Assembly: GCA_036337945.1 (NCBI GenBank)
Contig: JAYZDF010000046.1
Coordinates: 1 to 14,540, forward strand
Length of the DNA stretch: 14,540 nt
Reading direction: 5' to 3'
From: JAYZDF01 sp036337945
GTDB taxonomy: Bacteria > Myxococcota > Kuafuiibacteriia > Kuafuiibacteriales > Kuafuiibacteriaceae
Shown: piece by piece, positions 7,290-14,015 of the stretch
How the letters are laid out: every line of letters begins with the position of its first letter
Position numbering within the stretch: the stretch's first letter is position 1
The notes under the pieces: model-generated
Database searches by the model: none
The model's input: the letters and a program-made list of their open reading frames with translations, nothing else
What the model was told of the DNA's origin: nothing
Program-made: the position numbers and the translations under genes

Positions 7290-7317
7290 TTGATTAGCTA
7301 GGCTAACTAACTAAAAT
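7290..7317 (+). promoter_or_regulatory. Candidate promoter of the marR-type gene
   Basis: TTGATT (7290-7295) and TAAAAT (7312-7317) are separated by 16 bases, a plausible sigma-70-type pair placing the transcript start near 7324, about 35 bases before the ATG. The palindrome at 7294-7306 lies inside it, as expected for an autorepressor. The -35 matches only four of six consensus bases. Confidence 0.4.
7294..7306. promoter_or_regulatory. Candidate MarR/SlyA-type operator
   Basis: TTAGC-TAG-GCTAA is a perfect 5-bp inverted repeat with a 3-base centre. It closely resembles the known SlyA box TTAGCAAGCTAA, a MarR-family operator. Two further CTAA copies follow immediately (7307-7314), giving a CTAA triplet at 7303-7314. 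It lies in the divergent gap between the ankyrin gene and the MarR-type gene. Confidence 0.5.
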
Positions 7318-7358
7318 TTAAGTCCGACTGAAATTTTGGTCAAGGTAGGTAACGTGAA

Positions 7359-7784
7359 ATGAATGAAACAGAGCTATCAGCGTTGTTAGATATTACGGCT
7401 TCGCGGATCGCGCGACGTACGAAAGCGGGCAGGGCGCGAACGGAGCTGACCCCAGCTCGTATGTCTGTGTTATCTGTGCTGATTCAGCACGGTTCGAAGA
7501 GCGTCTCGGACCTAGCAGGGATCGAAAGTGTCCGTATACCGACCATGACTAATCTCATCAATGGCTTAGAGAGGTCAGCCTACATTGTGCGACGTGTAGA
7601 CAAAGTGGATAAGCGTGTACGACTTATACAAATTACAAAAAAAGGGCGAACAGCCTGGCGCAGTCAGTTTCATAAACGTGACTCATCATTGGCAGGTGTG
7701 GTCGCCGCACTTACCAAAACTGAACGCAAAACGATTCAGCGAGCCGCAGCGATTTTGCGCGATAAGCTCATTATTAATGCATAG
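7359..7784 (+). CDS. MarR-family winged-helix transcriptional regulator
   Basis: The 141-residue size and layout are typical of MarR proteins: an N-terminal dimerisation helix, LTPARMSVLSVLIQHG leading into the winged helix, SVSDLAGIESVRIPTMTNLINGLE as helix-turn-helix (recognition helix about 59-72), a wing with the hallmark D-K-V-D-K-R (81-86) and ITKKGR, and C-terminal helices completing the dimer. MarR proteins usually repress divergent or downstream genes and are released by phenolic ligands or oxidants. There is no cysteine at all, so thiol-based sensing of the OhrR type is excluded and a ligand-binding mode is more likely. AAGGTAGGT (7342-7350) is a good ribosome site eight bases before the ATG. 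A palindrome lies in its own putative promoter. Likely targets are itself, the ankyrin gene and perhaps the di-haem lipoproteins downstream; this is inference. Confidence 0.92.
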   Translation: MNETELSALLDITASRIARRTKAGRARTELTPARMSVLSVLIQHGSKSVSDLAGIESVRIPTMTNLINGLERSAYIVRRVDKVDKRVRLIQITKKGRTAWRSQFHKRDSSLAGVVAALTKTERKTIQRAAAILRDKLIINA

Positions 7785-7897
7785 TTTTACGAGCGATTCG
7801 AACTAAATTTGACTTTGAAGACCTCGAATAAGTGCCGTTGTTTTATGGTTTGCTTATTCTCGTTCTTCAATGACCTGCACTGTGTCATAATCACGGA

Positions 7898-9418
7898 GTG
7901 AAGCATTGGATTGTGATGACCTTGGTCTTGCTCTGCCATTGTTCCGAGCCGAAAGATACTCCAAATCAGTTTACGACGGGCCAGCTACCATGGGCGAATA
8001 CAGAAAACACGACGGGAGAAATCGATTGGTTACAAGAGAAACTTATCGATGCGCGTCAAAAGTATATCATCGAGCAATATGAAGTTAGTCTAGATGCTTA
8101 TGACCCAGGTGAACGTCTTGAACATTCGACCATAACTCAACTTGCTATCGACCGTGGTTCTTTCTCAAATCGAGACCTCTTTCAATTTGGTGACGAGCTA
8201 TTTGAGTATCATTTTCGCCCAGAAGACGGTTGGGGCTCAGATAGATTAGACGATGGCCCCACATTGCGTCGCGTACACCGAGAAAAGAAAGGAGGCCCTG
8301 ATAGCTTTAGCTGTGTTGATTGTCATTCTAAAGGTGGCATTTATGGAGCGAGTTCTATTTCCCAAAATTCTTACTTTTCATCAGATGGAAATTCACATCG
8401 TAACGCGCAGGTGCGTAGTGCTCCTCATTTATTAGGCCTTGGTGCAATTGAGGCTGTCGCAGCAGAAATGTCGAACGAATTGCAGGAATTACGCCGCAGT
8501 GGAATTCGTACGGCAACAACATCTGGTATGGCTCAAAACGTCGTATTGGAATCAAAAGGTGTAAGATTCGGACGCCTAATGATTGAACGAGATGGGGTCA
8601 TATCAGAGTCTTCACTAGAAGGAGTTCGCGACGACTTAATTGTGAGACCATTTGGGTGGAAAGGCGAATTCTCAACGATTCGAGAAATCGTAGAGCATTC
8701 TTTTAGAGTGCACCTCGGAATCACCTCGTCCAGTTTTCAGGAAAAGATCCGTGATGAACTCATCAATGGAGCTGATTATGGTACTGGTGCTTGGTTTGAT
8801 ATTGATAATGATGGGGTAAGTGTTGAAGTCGAGGATGGGATGTTAACCTCTGTTTCCGTCTATCTCGCTTTGCTGGAAATGCCTGTTATACGCCCCCCGG
8901 AGGATGAAGTCTTGCTGAGTCAATTCTCTCGAGGGAAACAGGTATTCAGAGAATTAAATTGTCACCAATGTCACGTTCCAACGCTTTCTTTAGAGAACAC
9001 AACCCTAAGTTTTCGTCCTACTCAGAGCGTGTATGCGAATTCGGCGACAATAGAGATTGATCTGGCTACCGAAGGAGAGTCTCCTAGATTACAAAAAGAG
9101 TCATCTGGCGACGCGTTCGCAGTGCACTTGTATAGCGACCTGAAAATTCACGATATGGGGGCCACGTTCGTCGCAGCGCAACCTTCGCCGACAGAATGTA
9201 CTTCGTGTTTTCGTACGCCTCCGCTGTGGGGACTGTCGCATAGCGGGCCTTACTTACACGATGGCAAAGCACTAACTGTAGATGAAGCAATTCGACTTCA
9301 TGATGGAGCAGCTAAATCTTCTCGAAACGAATACGAGAAGATTCCTCCCGAGGAACAAGCCGCATTGCAGGTCTTTTTGCTCTCTCTTTCACGAATGCCG
9401 AGTGTCGAGGTTCGATGA
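7898..9418 (+). CDS. Di-haem oxidoreductase (DUF1111-like) exported protein, first of a tandem pair
   Basis: A 506-residue protein with a short hydrophobic leader ending in LLCHCSEP. C15 could be a lipidated Cys, but His before it is unusual for a lipobox. Haem c motifs are CVDCH (139-143) and CHQCH (355-359). The sequence follows the di-haem oxidoreductase/DUF1111 pattern: GDELFEYHF, an SCVDCH site, DLIVRPFGWKG-EFSTIREIVEHSF, FRELNCHQCHVP, HLYSDLKIHDMG, FRTPPLWGLSHSGPYLHDG, a DEAIRLHDGAA helix and a final LQVFLLSLS. The family is related to MauG/cytochrome c peroxidases and acts in the periplasm; its electron partners are mostly uncharacterised. The start is GTG; an ATG at 7916 would leave too short a leader. 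GGAG abuts the start, so the ribosome site is poor. An extra Cys pair (CTSCF) precedes RTPPLWG and is missing in the paralogue. Its stop overlaps the next start (ATGA). Confidence 0.88.
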   Translation: MKHWIVMTLVLLCHCSEPKDTPNQFTTGQLPWANTENTTGEIDWLQEKLIDARQKYIIEQYEVSLDAYDPGERLEHSTITQLAIDRGSFSNRDLFQFGDELFEYHFRPEDGWGSDRLDDGPTLRRVHREKKGGPDSFSCVDCHSKGGIYGASSISQNSYFSSDGNSHRNAQVRSAPHLLGLGAIEAVAAEMSNELQELRRSGIRTATTSGMAQNVVLESKGVRFGRLMIERDGVISESSLEGVRDDLIVRPFGWKGEFSTIREIVEHSFRVHLGITSSSFQEKIRDELINGADYGTGAWFDIDNDGVSVEVEDGMLTSVSVYLALLEMPVIRPPEDEVLLSQFSRGKQVFRELNCHQCHVPTLSLENTTLSFRPTQSVYANSATIEIDLATEGESPRLQKESSGDAFAVHLYSDLKIHDMGATFVAAQPSPTECTSCFRTPPLWGLSHSGPYLHDGKALTVDEAIRLHDGAAKSSRNEYEKIPPEEQAALQVFLLSLSRMPSVEVR

Positions 9419-10830
9419 ATATGTTGCGTTTCGCTTTGTATTTTGGATTGAGTTTGGCCTTGATTGGCTGTCCTAGGTCCATAGAGGCAGAAAGTTATTT
9501 TTTGAACTCTGAAAAAGCAGAGGGGAGTGCTGCAAAAACTCTACAGCAGCAAGCAGAAAAAGCCTTACGAATGCGGGATATTCGAAGACATATTCAGCTT
9601 CGTACGCCAATGAATCCAACATATCTCGCCGATGTCGCAACCGATGTCGCACGTGAGCTGTCTGCGCAAGACACTCTTCCAACCCTGGAAGTCATCCTTG
9701 AACTAGGAGAGCTGCTCTTTGATCACGAGTTTACGGTAGAGGAAGGAATGACAAGAGATATTGAGCGGATTGGAGGCCACGATAGTAACTCCTGTGCATC
9801 TTGTCATTGGCAGTCAGGCGTAGCGGGTTCAGGAGCTGTCGTTGATAATAGTTTTCTGCATTCTGAATCTGACCAATTAAGTGACTACGATTCTCTTAAT
9901 CCTCCGAGTCTCAGAGGTGTCGGTATTGTTGATTTACTGGCCAGAGAAATGACGGACGATCTGCATGAACAAAAAAAGCAACTCATGCAAAGTACGTCGC
10001 TAGGGGTGCGTGGTGCAGTAATGTTGACGACAAAGGGAGTCTCGTTTGGAACCCTTCAAGTCACAGAATCCGGTGCTCTTGATTATTCGAAAATAGAAGG
10101 TATTGATAGAGATCTCGTTGTGAAGCCTTTTCGATGGAAAGGCACCACAAGAAACCTCGAAGACTTCATCATAGAGTCACTAATATCGCATATGGGTTAT
10201 GACGAATACTCGTTCACTGATCGCCGAGAAATTTTCTTGATTTGGTTGCTTGCAAGTTTGCCTCCACCACAGTTTGGACCGGCTAAGTCGTATGAAGAAC
10301 TGATCGCAGAGCCAAGATCACCTCGTGGCGAGCTGGTAACAATATTCGAAGAAGAATGGATAAACGGTTCCAAAATATTTGAAGAAATCGGATGTGCGTC
10401 CTGTCATCTTACGAAGATGCCTCTTCGGTCGACTGTCTTCAGCACCAAGCCGACACATGGCGTTCCGGGCCTGAGATATGATTTTGCGGAGCGATGGGGT
10501 CTCGAATTCAGTGCTGAGGATAACGCATATGTTGTGCATCTTTTCTCTGATCTTAAAAGGCACAACCTCGGTGAAGATAACTCATCCCTTCATTATGACC
10601 GCGGAGTCCCTCCAAAAACCTTTATGACCAGGCGTTTGTGGGATGTGGCGAATTCTGCTCCGTACATGCACGATGGACGGGCATCCTGGATTTCTCACGC
10701 AATCGCTGAACATGGAGGAGAGGCTGAGCAGGCTCGCCAAGCCTACACTAATCTTCCAGAAGAAAAGAAAGCCGAGTTGCGGGTTTTCTTGATGTCACTG
10801 CAGAAAAAAGCTTCCGTAGTGGTCAGATAG
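9415..10830 (+). CDS. Di-haem oxidoreductase (DUF1111-like) lipoprotein, second of a tandem pair
   Basis: A 471-residue paralogue of the preceding protein. The leader ends in a good lipobox, LIGC (C19), so it should be a lipoprotein. Haem motifs are CASCH (127-131) and CASCH (327-331). Shared family segments include GELLFDHEF, NPPSLRGVG, DLVVKPFRWKG, IFEEIGCASCHL, HLFSDLKRHNLG, RRLWDVANSAPYMHDGRAS, IAEHGGEA and LRVFLMSL. Both paralogues end in a V-x-V-R. It overlaps the upstream gene by ATGA; a GAGG four bases before 9415 is ten bases before a second in-frame ATG at 9421, which is an equally good start. Translational coupling and the paralogy suggest the two proteins form a pair, perhaps a heterodimer or two steps of one electron path; this is inference. 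A hairpin follows the stop and probably ends the operon. Confidence 0.9.
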   Translation: MNMLRFALYFGLSLALIGCPRSIEAESYFLNSEKAEGSAAKTLQQQAEKALRMRDIRRHIQLRTPMNPTYLADVATDVARELSAQDTLPTLEVILELGELLFDHEFTVEEGMTRDIERIGGHDSNSCASCHWQSGVAGSGAVVDNSFLHSESDQLSDYDSLNPPSLRGVGIVDLLAREMTDDLHEQKKQLMQSTSLGVRGAVMLTTKGVSFGTLQVTESGALDYSKIEGIDRDLVVKPFRWKGTTRNLEDFIIESLISHMGYDEYSFTDRREIFLIWLLASLPPPQFGPAKSYEELIAEPRSPRGELVTIFEEEWINGSKIFEEIGCASCHLTKMPLRSTVFSTKPTHGVPGLRYDFAERWGLEFSAEDNAYVVHLFSDLKRHNLGEDNSSLHYDRGVPPKTFMTRRLWDVANSAPYMHDGRASWISHAIAEHGGEAEQARQAYTNLPEEKKAELRVFLMSLQKKASVVVR

Positions 10831-10833
10831 ACA

Positions 10834-10860
10834 GGGCAAGCCTGAAATGCAGGCTTGTCT
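10834..10860 (+). terminator. Candidate terminator hairpin after the di-haem pair
   Basis: CAAGCCTG (10837-10844) and CAGGCTTG (10850-10857) form a perfect 8-bp stem with a 5-base AAATG loop, extended by G-U and G-C pairs at the base. It begins a few bases after the stop codon. Only a weak T content follows, so termination may be imperfect. Confidence 0.55.
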
Positions 10861-10898
10861 AACTTGACTCAGAGGACTTTTGCACAAACTGTAGAAAT

Positions 10899-12515
10899 GT
10901 GTCCGCATTTCGATTATTTGTGTGTCTTCATATCCTAACGCTCGGTCTCGGAGTCACCGCTTGTAGTACTTCCTCGGAGACGAAGCAATGTAGCTCTTCT
11001 CAAGTTCTATGCGCCGACGAATGCATTGATATAAAAACAGATCGAAACAATTGCGGACTATGCGGTGTAGAGTGCTCAAGTGACAAAGTATGCAATGACG
11101 GTCGTTGCGAAGCTGTCTGCGCCGACGGAGACACCTCCTGCTATGGCGGATGCTTTGATTTGAAAAACGATCCGCAACGCTGCGGAGCATGCGACATTCA
11201 GTGCAAAACCGGACAATCATGTGTCGATGGGTTTTGTGGATGTGCAGCGGACCAACTCAGCTGCGGAGGTGAATGTATCGATCCTCAAGCAAATCGGAAA
11301 CACTGTGGAGGGTGCGATCAGGAATGCCGCGACGATCTAGTTTGTGCCAACGGAACGTGCAGTCTAGATTGTGGTCGAACACTTTCTACGTGCGGTGCTG
11401 CCTGCGTTAATACGAAAAGAGATCCGGAACATTGTGGTGATTGTTTTCAAGCCTGCAGCCCAGGCCAGGTTTGCTCAGACGGAACATGCACAGTTCGATG
11501 CCAACAAGGACAAATAGCATGCGATGGTCGATGCATTGACCCCGGAACAGACCGATCATTTTGCGGAGCCGCAGGAGACTGCCGAGAACCAAACGACGGT
11601 GATATTTGCCTGTCCGGCTATCTATGCGTGAATGGTATTTGTGAGATTAATTGCCCGGAGGGGCAAATTGAGTGTGGTGGAGAATGCGTGGACCCTGACA
11701 CAAACCGCGTATACTGTGGTGCTAGAGGGGTTTGCGTTGGACCGAGTAGCGGCCGAGAATGCCCCGGTGGTGAGATTTGCAGCGGTGGTATCTGCGTTTT
11801 GAACTGCCCGAACAATCACATTGAGTGCGGCGGAACCTGCGCGGATCCCATGACTAGTATTCAATATTGCGGAGCTGCAGGTGACTGTCGCGGTATGAAC
11901 GCTGGTGCACAGTGTACGGGCGGCGAGTATTGTTTTTCAGGTCAATGCGTGACGGAGTGTACTTCGCCATTGGTGGTTTGTTCGGGCGCTTGTGTCGACC
12001 CGTTTACGAATCGGGCTTTTTGCGGAGCGTCAGCCGATTGTATGGGAACCAATACTGGGACAGTCTGTGCGACCACGCATTCATGCGTGGCGGGACGCTG
12101 TGTTGAAGGGAGTGCAGGTCGTCGTTATGCAGGTAGTCTCACCCCATCGAACGGACGGTGGAACTATGTGAATCTTATTGGGTTATCTGCTGGAGATGCG
12201 GCTTGTGACATGTACTGGCCAGGAAGTCAGGTTTGCACTTATCGTCAGCTACAGTTGGCAGAAGCTTTAGGTGAGCTCTCCGGAGCTTTGGACACAGCGG
12301 GTGATCCTGTTTCGAGTTGGTGGGTCGATGATCGCTCTGCGCCAGCGGACCAACGGTGCGTGAATCTACAAGCAGAGACGCTTCCGTGGACTTATCCATC
12401 GATGCACTTAGGAGTACAAGGTCGAACAGTAACTGTGGCCAATGGTCAGTTGGGTGCCTTACAAACTGGCCAAAGTTGCAGCAGCAGCCATAACGTAGCT
12501 TGTTGCAACCTGTAG
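10899..12515 (+). CDS. Stig1-like cysteine-rich repeat lipoprotein with unassigned C-terminal domain
   Basis: A 538-residue protein with a lipoprotein leader ending in VTAC (C22). Residues 31-401 contain eight cysteine-rich repeats of the C-x-G-x-C-x-D-x-x-x-D-x-x-x-CG-x-C type that matches Stig1-like repeats common in myxobacterial surface proteins. The first four are about 40 residues; the last four are about 50 because of an inserted segment with an extra Cys pair (as in CGAAGDCREPNDGDIC). The C-terminal domain (about 403-538) has YAGSLTPSNGRWNYV, a GLSAGDAACDMYWPG segment, SSWWVDD and a final CSSSHNVACCNL. It looks like a compact, disulfide-bonded, carbohydrate- or ligand-binding fold, but I cannot name it. 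GTG 10899 is the only standard start in the frame. The nearest ribosome-like site (AGAGGA, 10871-10876) is too far upstream. It is probably an outer-membrane or surface protein, with its own transcript after the preceding hairpin. Confidence 0.85.
   Translation: MSAFRLFVCLHILTLGLGVTACSTSSETKQCSSSQVLCADECIDIKTDRNNCGLCGVECSSDKVCNDGRCEAVCADGDTSCYGGCFDLKNDPQRCGACDIQCKTGQSCVDGFCGCAADQLSCGGECIDPQANRKHCGGCDQECRDDLVCANGTCSLDCGRTLSTCGAACVNTKRDPEHCGDCFQACSPGQVCSDGTCTVRCQQGQIACDGRCIDPGTDRSFCGAAGDCREPNDGDICLSGYLCVNGICEINCPEGQIECGGECVDPDTNRVYCGARGVCVGPSSGRECPGGEICSGGICVLNCPNNHIECGGTCADPMTSIQYCGAAGDCRGMNAGAQCTGGEYCFSGQCVTECTSPLVVCSGACVDPFTNRAFCGASADCMGTNTGTVCATTHSCVAGRCVEGSAGRRYAGSLTPSNGRWNYVNLIGLSAGDAACDMYWPGSQVCTYRQLQLAEALGELSGALDTAGDPVSSWWVDDRSAPADQRCVNLQAETLPWTYPSMHLGVQGRTVTVANGQLGALQTGQSCSSSHNVACCNL
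10989..12101 (+). repeat. Eight Stig1-like coding repeats, two size classes
   Basis: Four repeats of about 40 residues are followed by four of about 50 residues. Conserved words are C-G-G-x-C-[IV]-D-P, a mid-repeat CG, and a final G-x-C. DNA identity between copies is moderate, so the duplications are old or have been diversified. Confidence 0.8.
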
Positions 12516-12574
12516 GTGATTACGCAAGTTCAGGAGACCTATCTGAACCATTGTTGGTGCAATTACGCTCACCT
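12514..12574. other. Nested inverted repeats after the Stig1-repeat gene
   Basis: AGGTGA (12514-12519, overlapping the stop) can pair with TCACCT (12569-12574). Inside it GTTCAG (12528-12533) pairs with CTGAAC (12543-12548) around a 9-base loop. ATTACGC also occurs twice, just inside the outer arms. There is no T-run after it. It could be a terminator, a processing structure or chance. Confidence 0.35.
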
Positions 12575-12656
12575 AAACGAACAAAATACTTTTTGCCGCT
12601 GACTCTGCTGTTTGGCCTGGATCTTGTAAGACTACTCGCCGGAGAAACCTTCCAAA

Positions 12657-13409
12657 GTGAGTCATCGGCTGGGAAATAACGCGCGACTTTCGCCCAATTG
12701 GCAGAATTCAGGACTCGCGTCGCGAGCAAGCGCTTCAAGTCCCGGGGGCAAACCCCCGGCGCGCCTACCAACACCTCCCCAAAGTGAAAGTGCGACCTCT
12801 AAAGGTTTATCAACGAACTTAATTCGAAAGATCGGTGGTCTCAATCGACTTTTTCCAAAACTCAACGTCCAGCAAAAGAAAGCTTTCCGTGAACTTCATC
12901 AATTACTCGAGCCTTCAAAGTTCGGTGGTCGAGACAAAACATTGAACTATGGTGATGTTCAGGCTGTTACCAAGAGCCTCGTATCAGACCAGGCTGGGCT
13001 CCAGCGGCTGGCGGTGAAGCGTCTAGAAAGCAAGGGTAAGAATGTCCAGTCGAAGCTCGTTAAGAGTGCTTTTTCTGACGAGTCTGCGATGTTCGCCTCA
13101 GCCATCCGAGGGAAAGTAACGCGTAACGCCTCAAGGGTGATTGAAGACCGCCTGAAGAAGATTTTGAACGCTGAAAACGTTGATTCCAGCACTGCGGCGT
13201 ATTTTGATGATGCACCTAGAAACCTGACTTTTCGAGATGCTGCTCGATTTCAGCGCGCTCACAAGATCTTTCGAGACTTGCGCAGACAGACTGAACAATC
13301 TTTAGGTGTACGTCTCGTCTTCCCGAAAGGCTTGAGTCAGGACTTCATGAAACATATTGCCGAAGGTCGAGCTGGATTTCCACCGGATGTCTCTTTTCGA
13401 GAGCTATAA
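12657..13409 (+). CDS. Unrecognised basic helical protein with disordered N-terminus
   Basis: I do not recognise a family. The 250-residue product has no signal peptide or membrane segment. The first 55 residues are Ser/Pro/Gly/Asn-rich and probably disordered. The rest is charged and helical, with blocks such as KAFRELHQLLEPSKFGG, LQRLAVKRLESKGKNVQSKL and FRDAARFQRAHKIFRDLRRQ, ending in FPPDVSFREL. GTG 12657 is the only standard start before the conserved-looking part; GGAGAA lies ten bases upstream. Two strong hairpins fall inside the first 35 codons. It is followed 26 bases later by a TPR gene in the same direction, so the two are probably an operon. The disordered Ser-rich head next to a chaperone-like TPR protein would fit a type III secretion substrate; this is weak inference. 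Confidence 0.7.
   Translation: MSHRLGNNARLSPNWQNSGLASRASASSPGGKPPARLPTPPQSESATSKGLSTNLIRKIGGLNRLFPKLNVQQKKAFRELHQLLEPSKFGGRDKTLNYGDVQAVTKSLVSDQAGLQRLAVKRLESKGKNVQSKLVKSAFSDESAMFASAIRGKVTRNASRVIEDRLKKILNAENVDSSTAAYFDDAPRNLTFRDAARFQRAHKIFRDLRRQTEQSLGVRLVFPKGLSQDFMKHIAEGRAGFPPDVSFREL
12714..12759 (+). other. Two adjacent strong palindromes inside the start of a gene
   Basis: CTCGCG-T-CGCGAG (12714-12726) and CCGGGGG-CAAA-CCCCCGG (12742-12759) lie 15 bases apart within codons 20-35 of the unrecognised gene. The second is a perfect all-GC 7-bp stem with a 4-base loop, far more stable than anything else in the window. It could attenuate translation or transcription, or mark an insertion in the coding sequence. 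Confidence 0.6.
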
Positions 13410-13435
13410 AGACTAAATTTACGTCGTAATCAGAC

Positions 13436-14002
13436 ATGGCTTGTTTGATTGCGCTTGTGAATTATGAAGTGTCTCTGCAAAATGCGGCAAGCATGAACTC
13501 CTCGGACGAACAAGAACAACTAGAATTGAATGAACCGCTAGTTGTAGAGGGCGTATTCTTTCGACAAGGTTTACAAGCTTTCGAAGAAGGCGACTTTGAA
13601 AAAGCAGCTTTACTCTTTGGTAAGCTTTCGCACAGCCGTCATTACGCGGCCCATTTTTACCTTGGTCTGGCTCAGATTCGCCAAGAGCAAACGAATTTGG
13701 CGGAGGCGTTACGGTCCATGCTCTTCGCGATTGAACTGACGCTGAGTGTCGACGTTGAGAAAGCCAAAGAGCCCGATTTTCAAGTCTTGAGTACATTCGT
13801 CGCTATTTACAAGAGCCAAGTAGATGCGGGTACAGTGTCATGGATTAATGAAGAATTTGAATTAGAGAATTCTGAAGACGAGATAAAAACACTCGCGCTT
13901 GAGGCACGTACACAGCTTGAAAAGGGAACGATCGATGCTGCGCTATTCACGGAGCTGTGTTGCTCAATTATTAACGTGCTGGCGAAGCGGACAGTTGATT
14001 AG
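13436..14002 (+). CDS. TPR protein resembling type III secretion class II chaperones (SycD/LcrH-like)
   Basis: A 188-residue protein with TPR-like helices in residues about 35-120: FFRQGLQAFEEGDFEKAALLFGKL, then HYAAHFYLGLAQIRQEQTN, then LAEALRSMLFAIEL. The order of G-x-x-x-x-A, F-x-x-L, H-Y, Y-L-G-L-A-x-x-x-Q and A matches the SycD/LcrH arrangement of three tetratricopeptide repeats that bind hydrophobic translocators in the cytoplasm. The C-terminal 60 residues are acidic. ATG 13436 adds a short hydrophobic head; ATG 13493 (residue 20) is an alternative start, and neither has a clear ribosome site. It lies 26 bases after the unrecognised helical gene and converges with the Sir2 gene. TPR assignment is fairly firm; the secretion link is inference because no secretion apparatus gene is in the window. 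Confidence 0.75.
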   Translation: MACLIALVNYEVSLQNAASMNSSDEQEQLELNEPLVVEGVFFRQGLQAFEEGDFEKAALLFGKLSHSRHYAAHFYLGLAQIRQEQTNLAEALRSMLFAIELTLSVDVEKAKEPDFQVLSTFVAIYKSQVDAGTVSWINEEFELENSEDEIKTLALEARTQLEKGTIDAALFTELCCSIINVLAKRTVD

Positions 14003-14015
14003 AATACGATCTTTT

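Noticed and set aside
7826..7859. Inverted repeat GAATAAG/CTTATTC between the MarR-type gene and the first di-haem gene
   Set aside because: The arms are only 7 bp and AT-rich with a 20-base loop, so chance is a fair explanation. It does not resemble the palindrome at 7294-7306.
7898..10830. Calling the tandem pair classical cytochrome c peroxidases
   Set aside because: The RPFGWKG, FRELNC-x-x-CH, HDMG and PPLWG segments fit the DUF1111/di-haem oxidoreductase family better than CcpA-type peroxidases.
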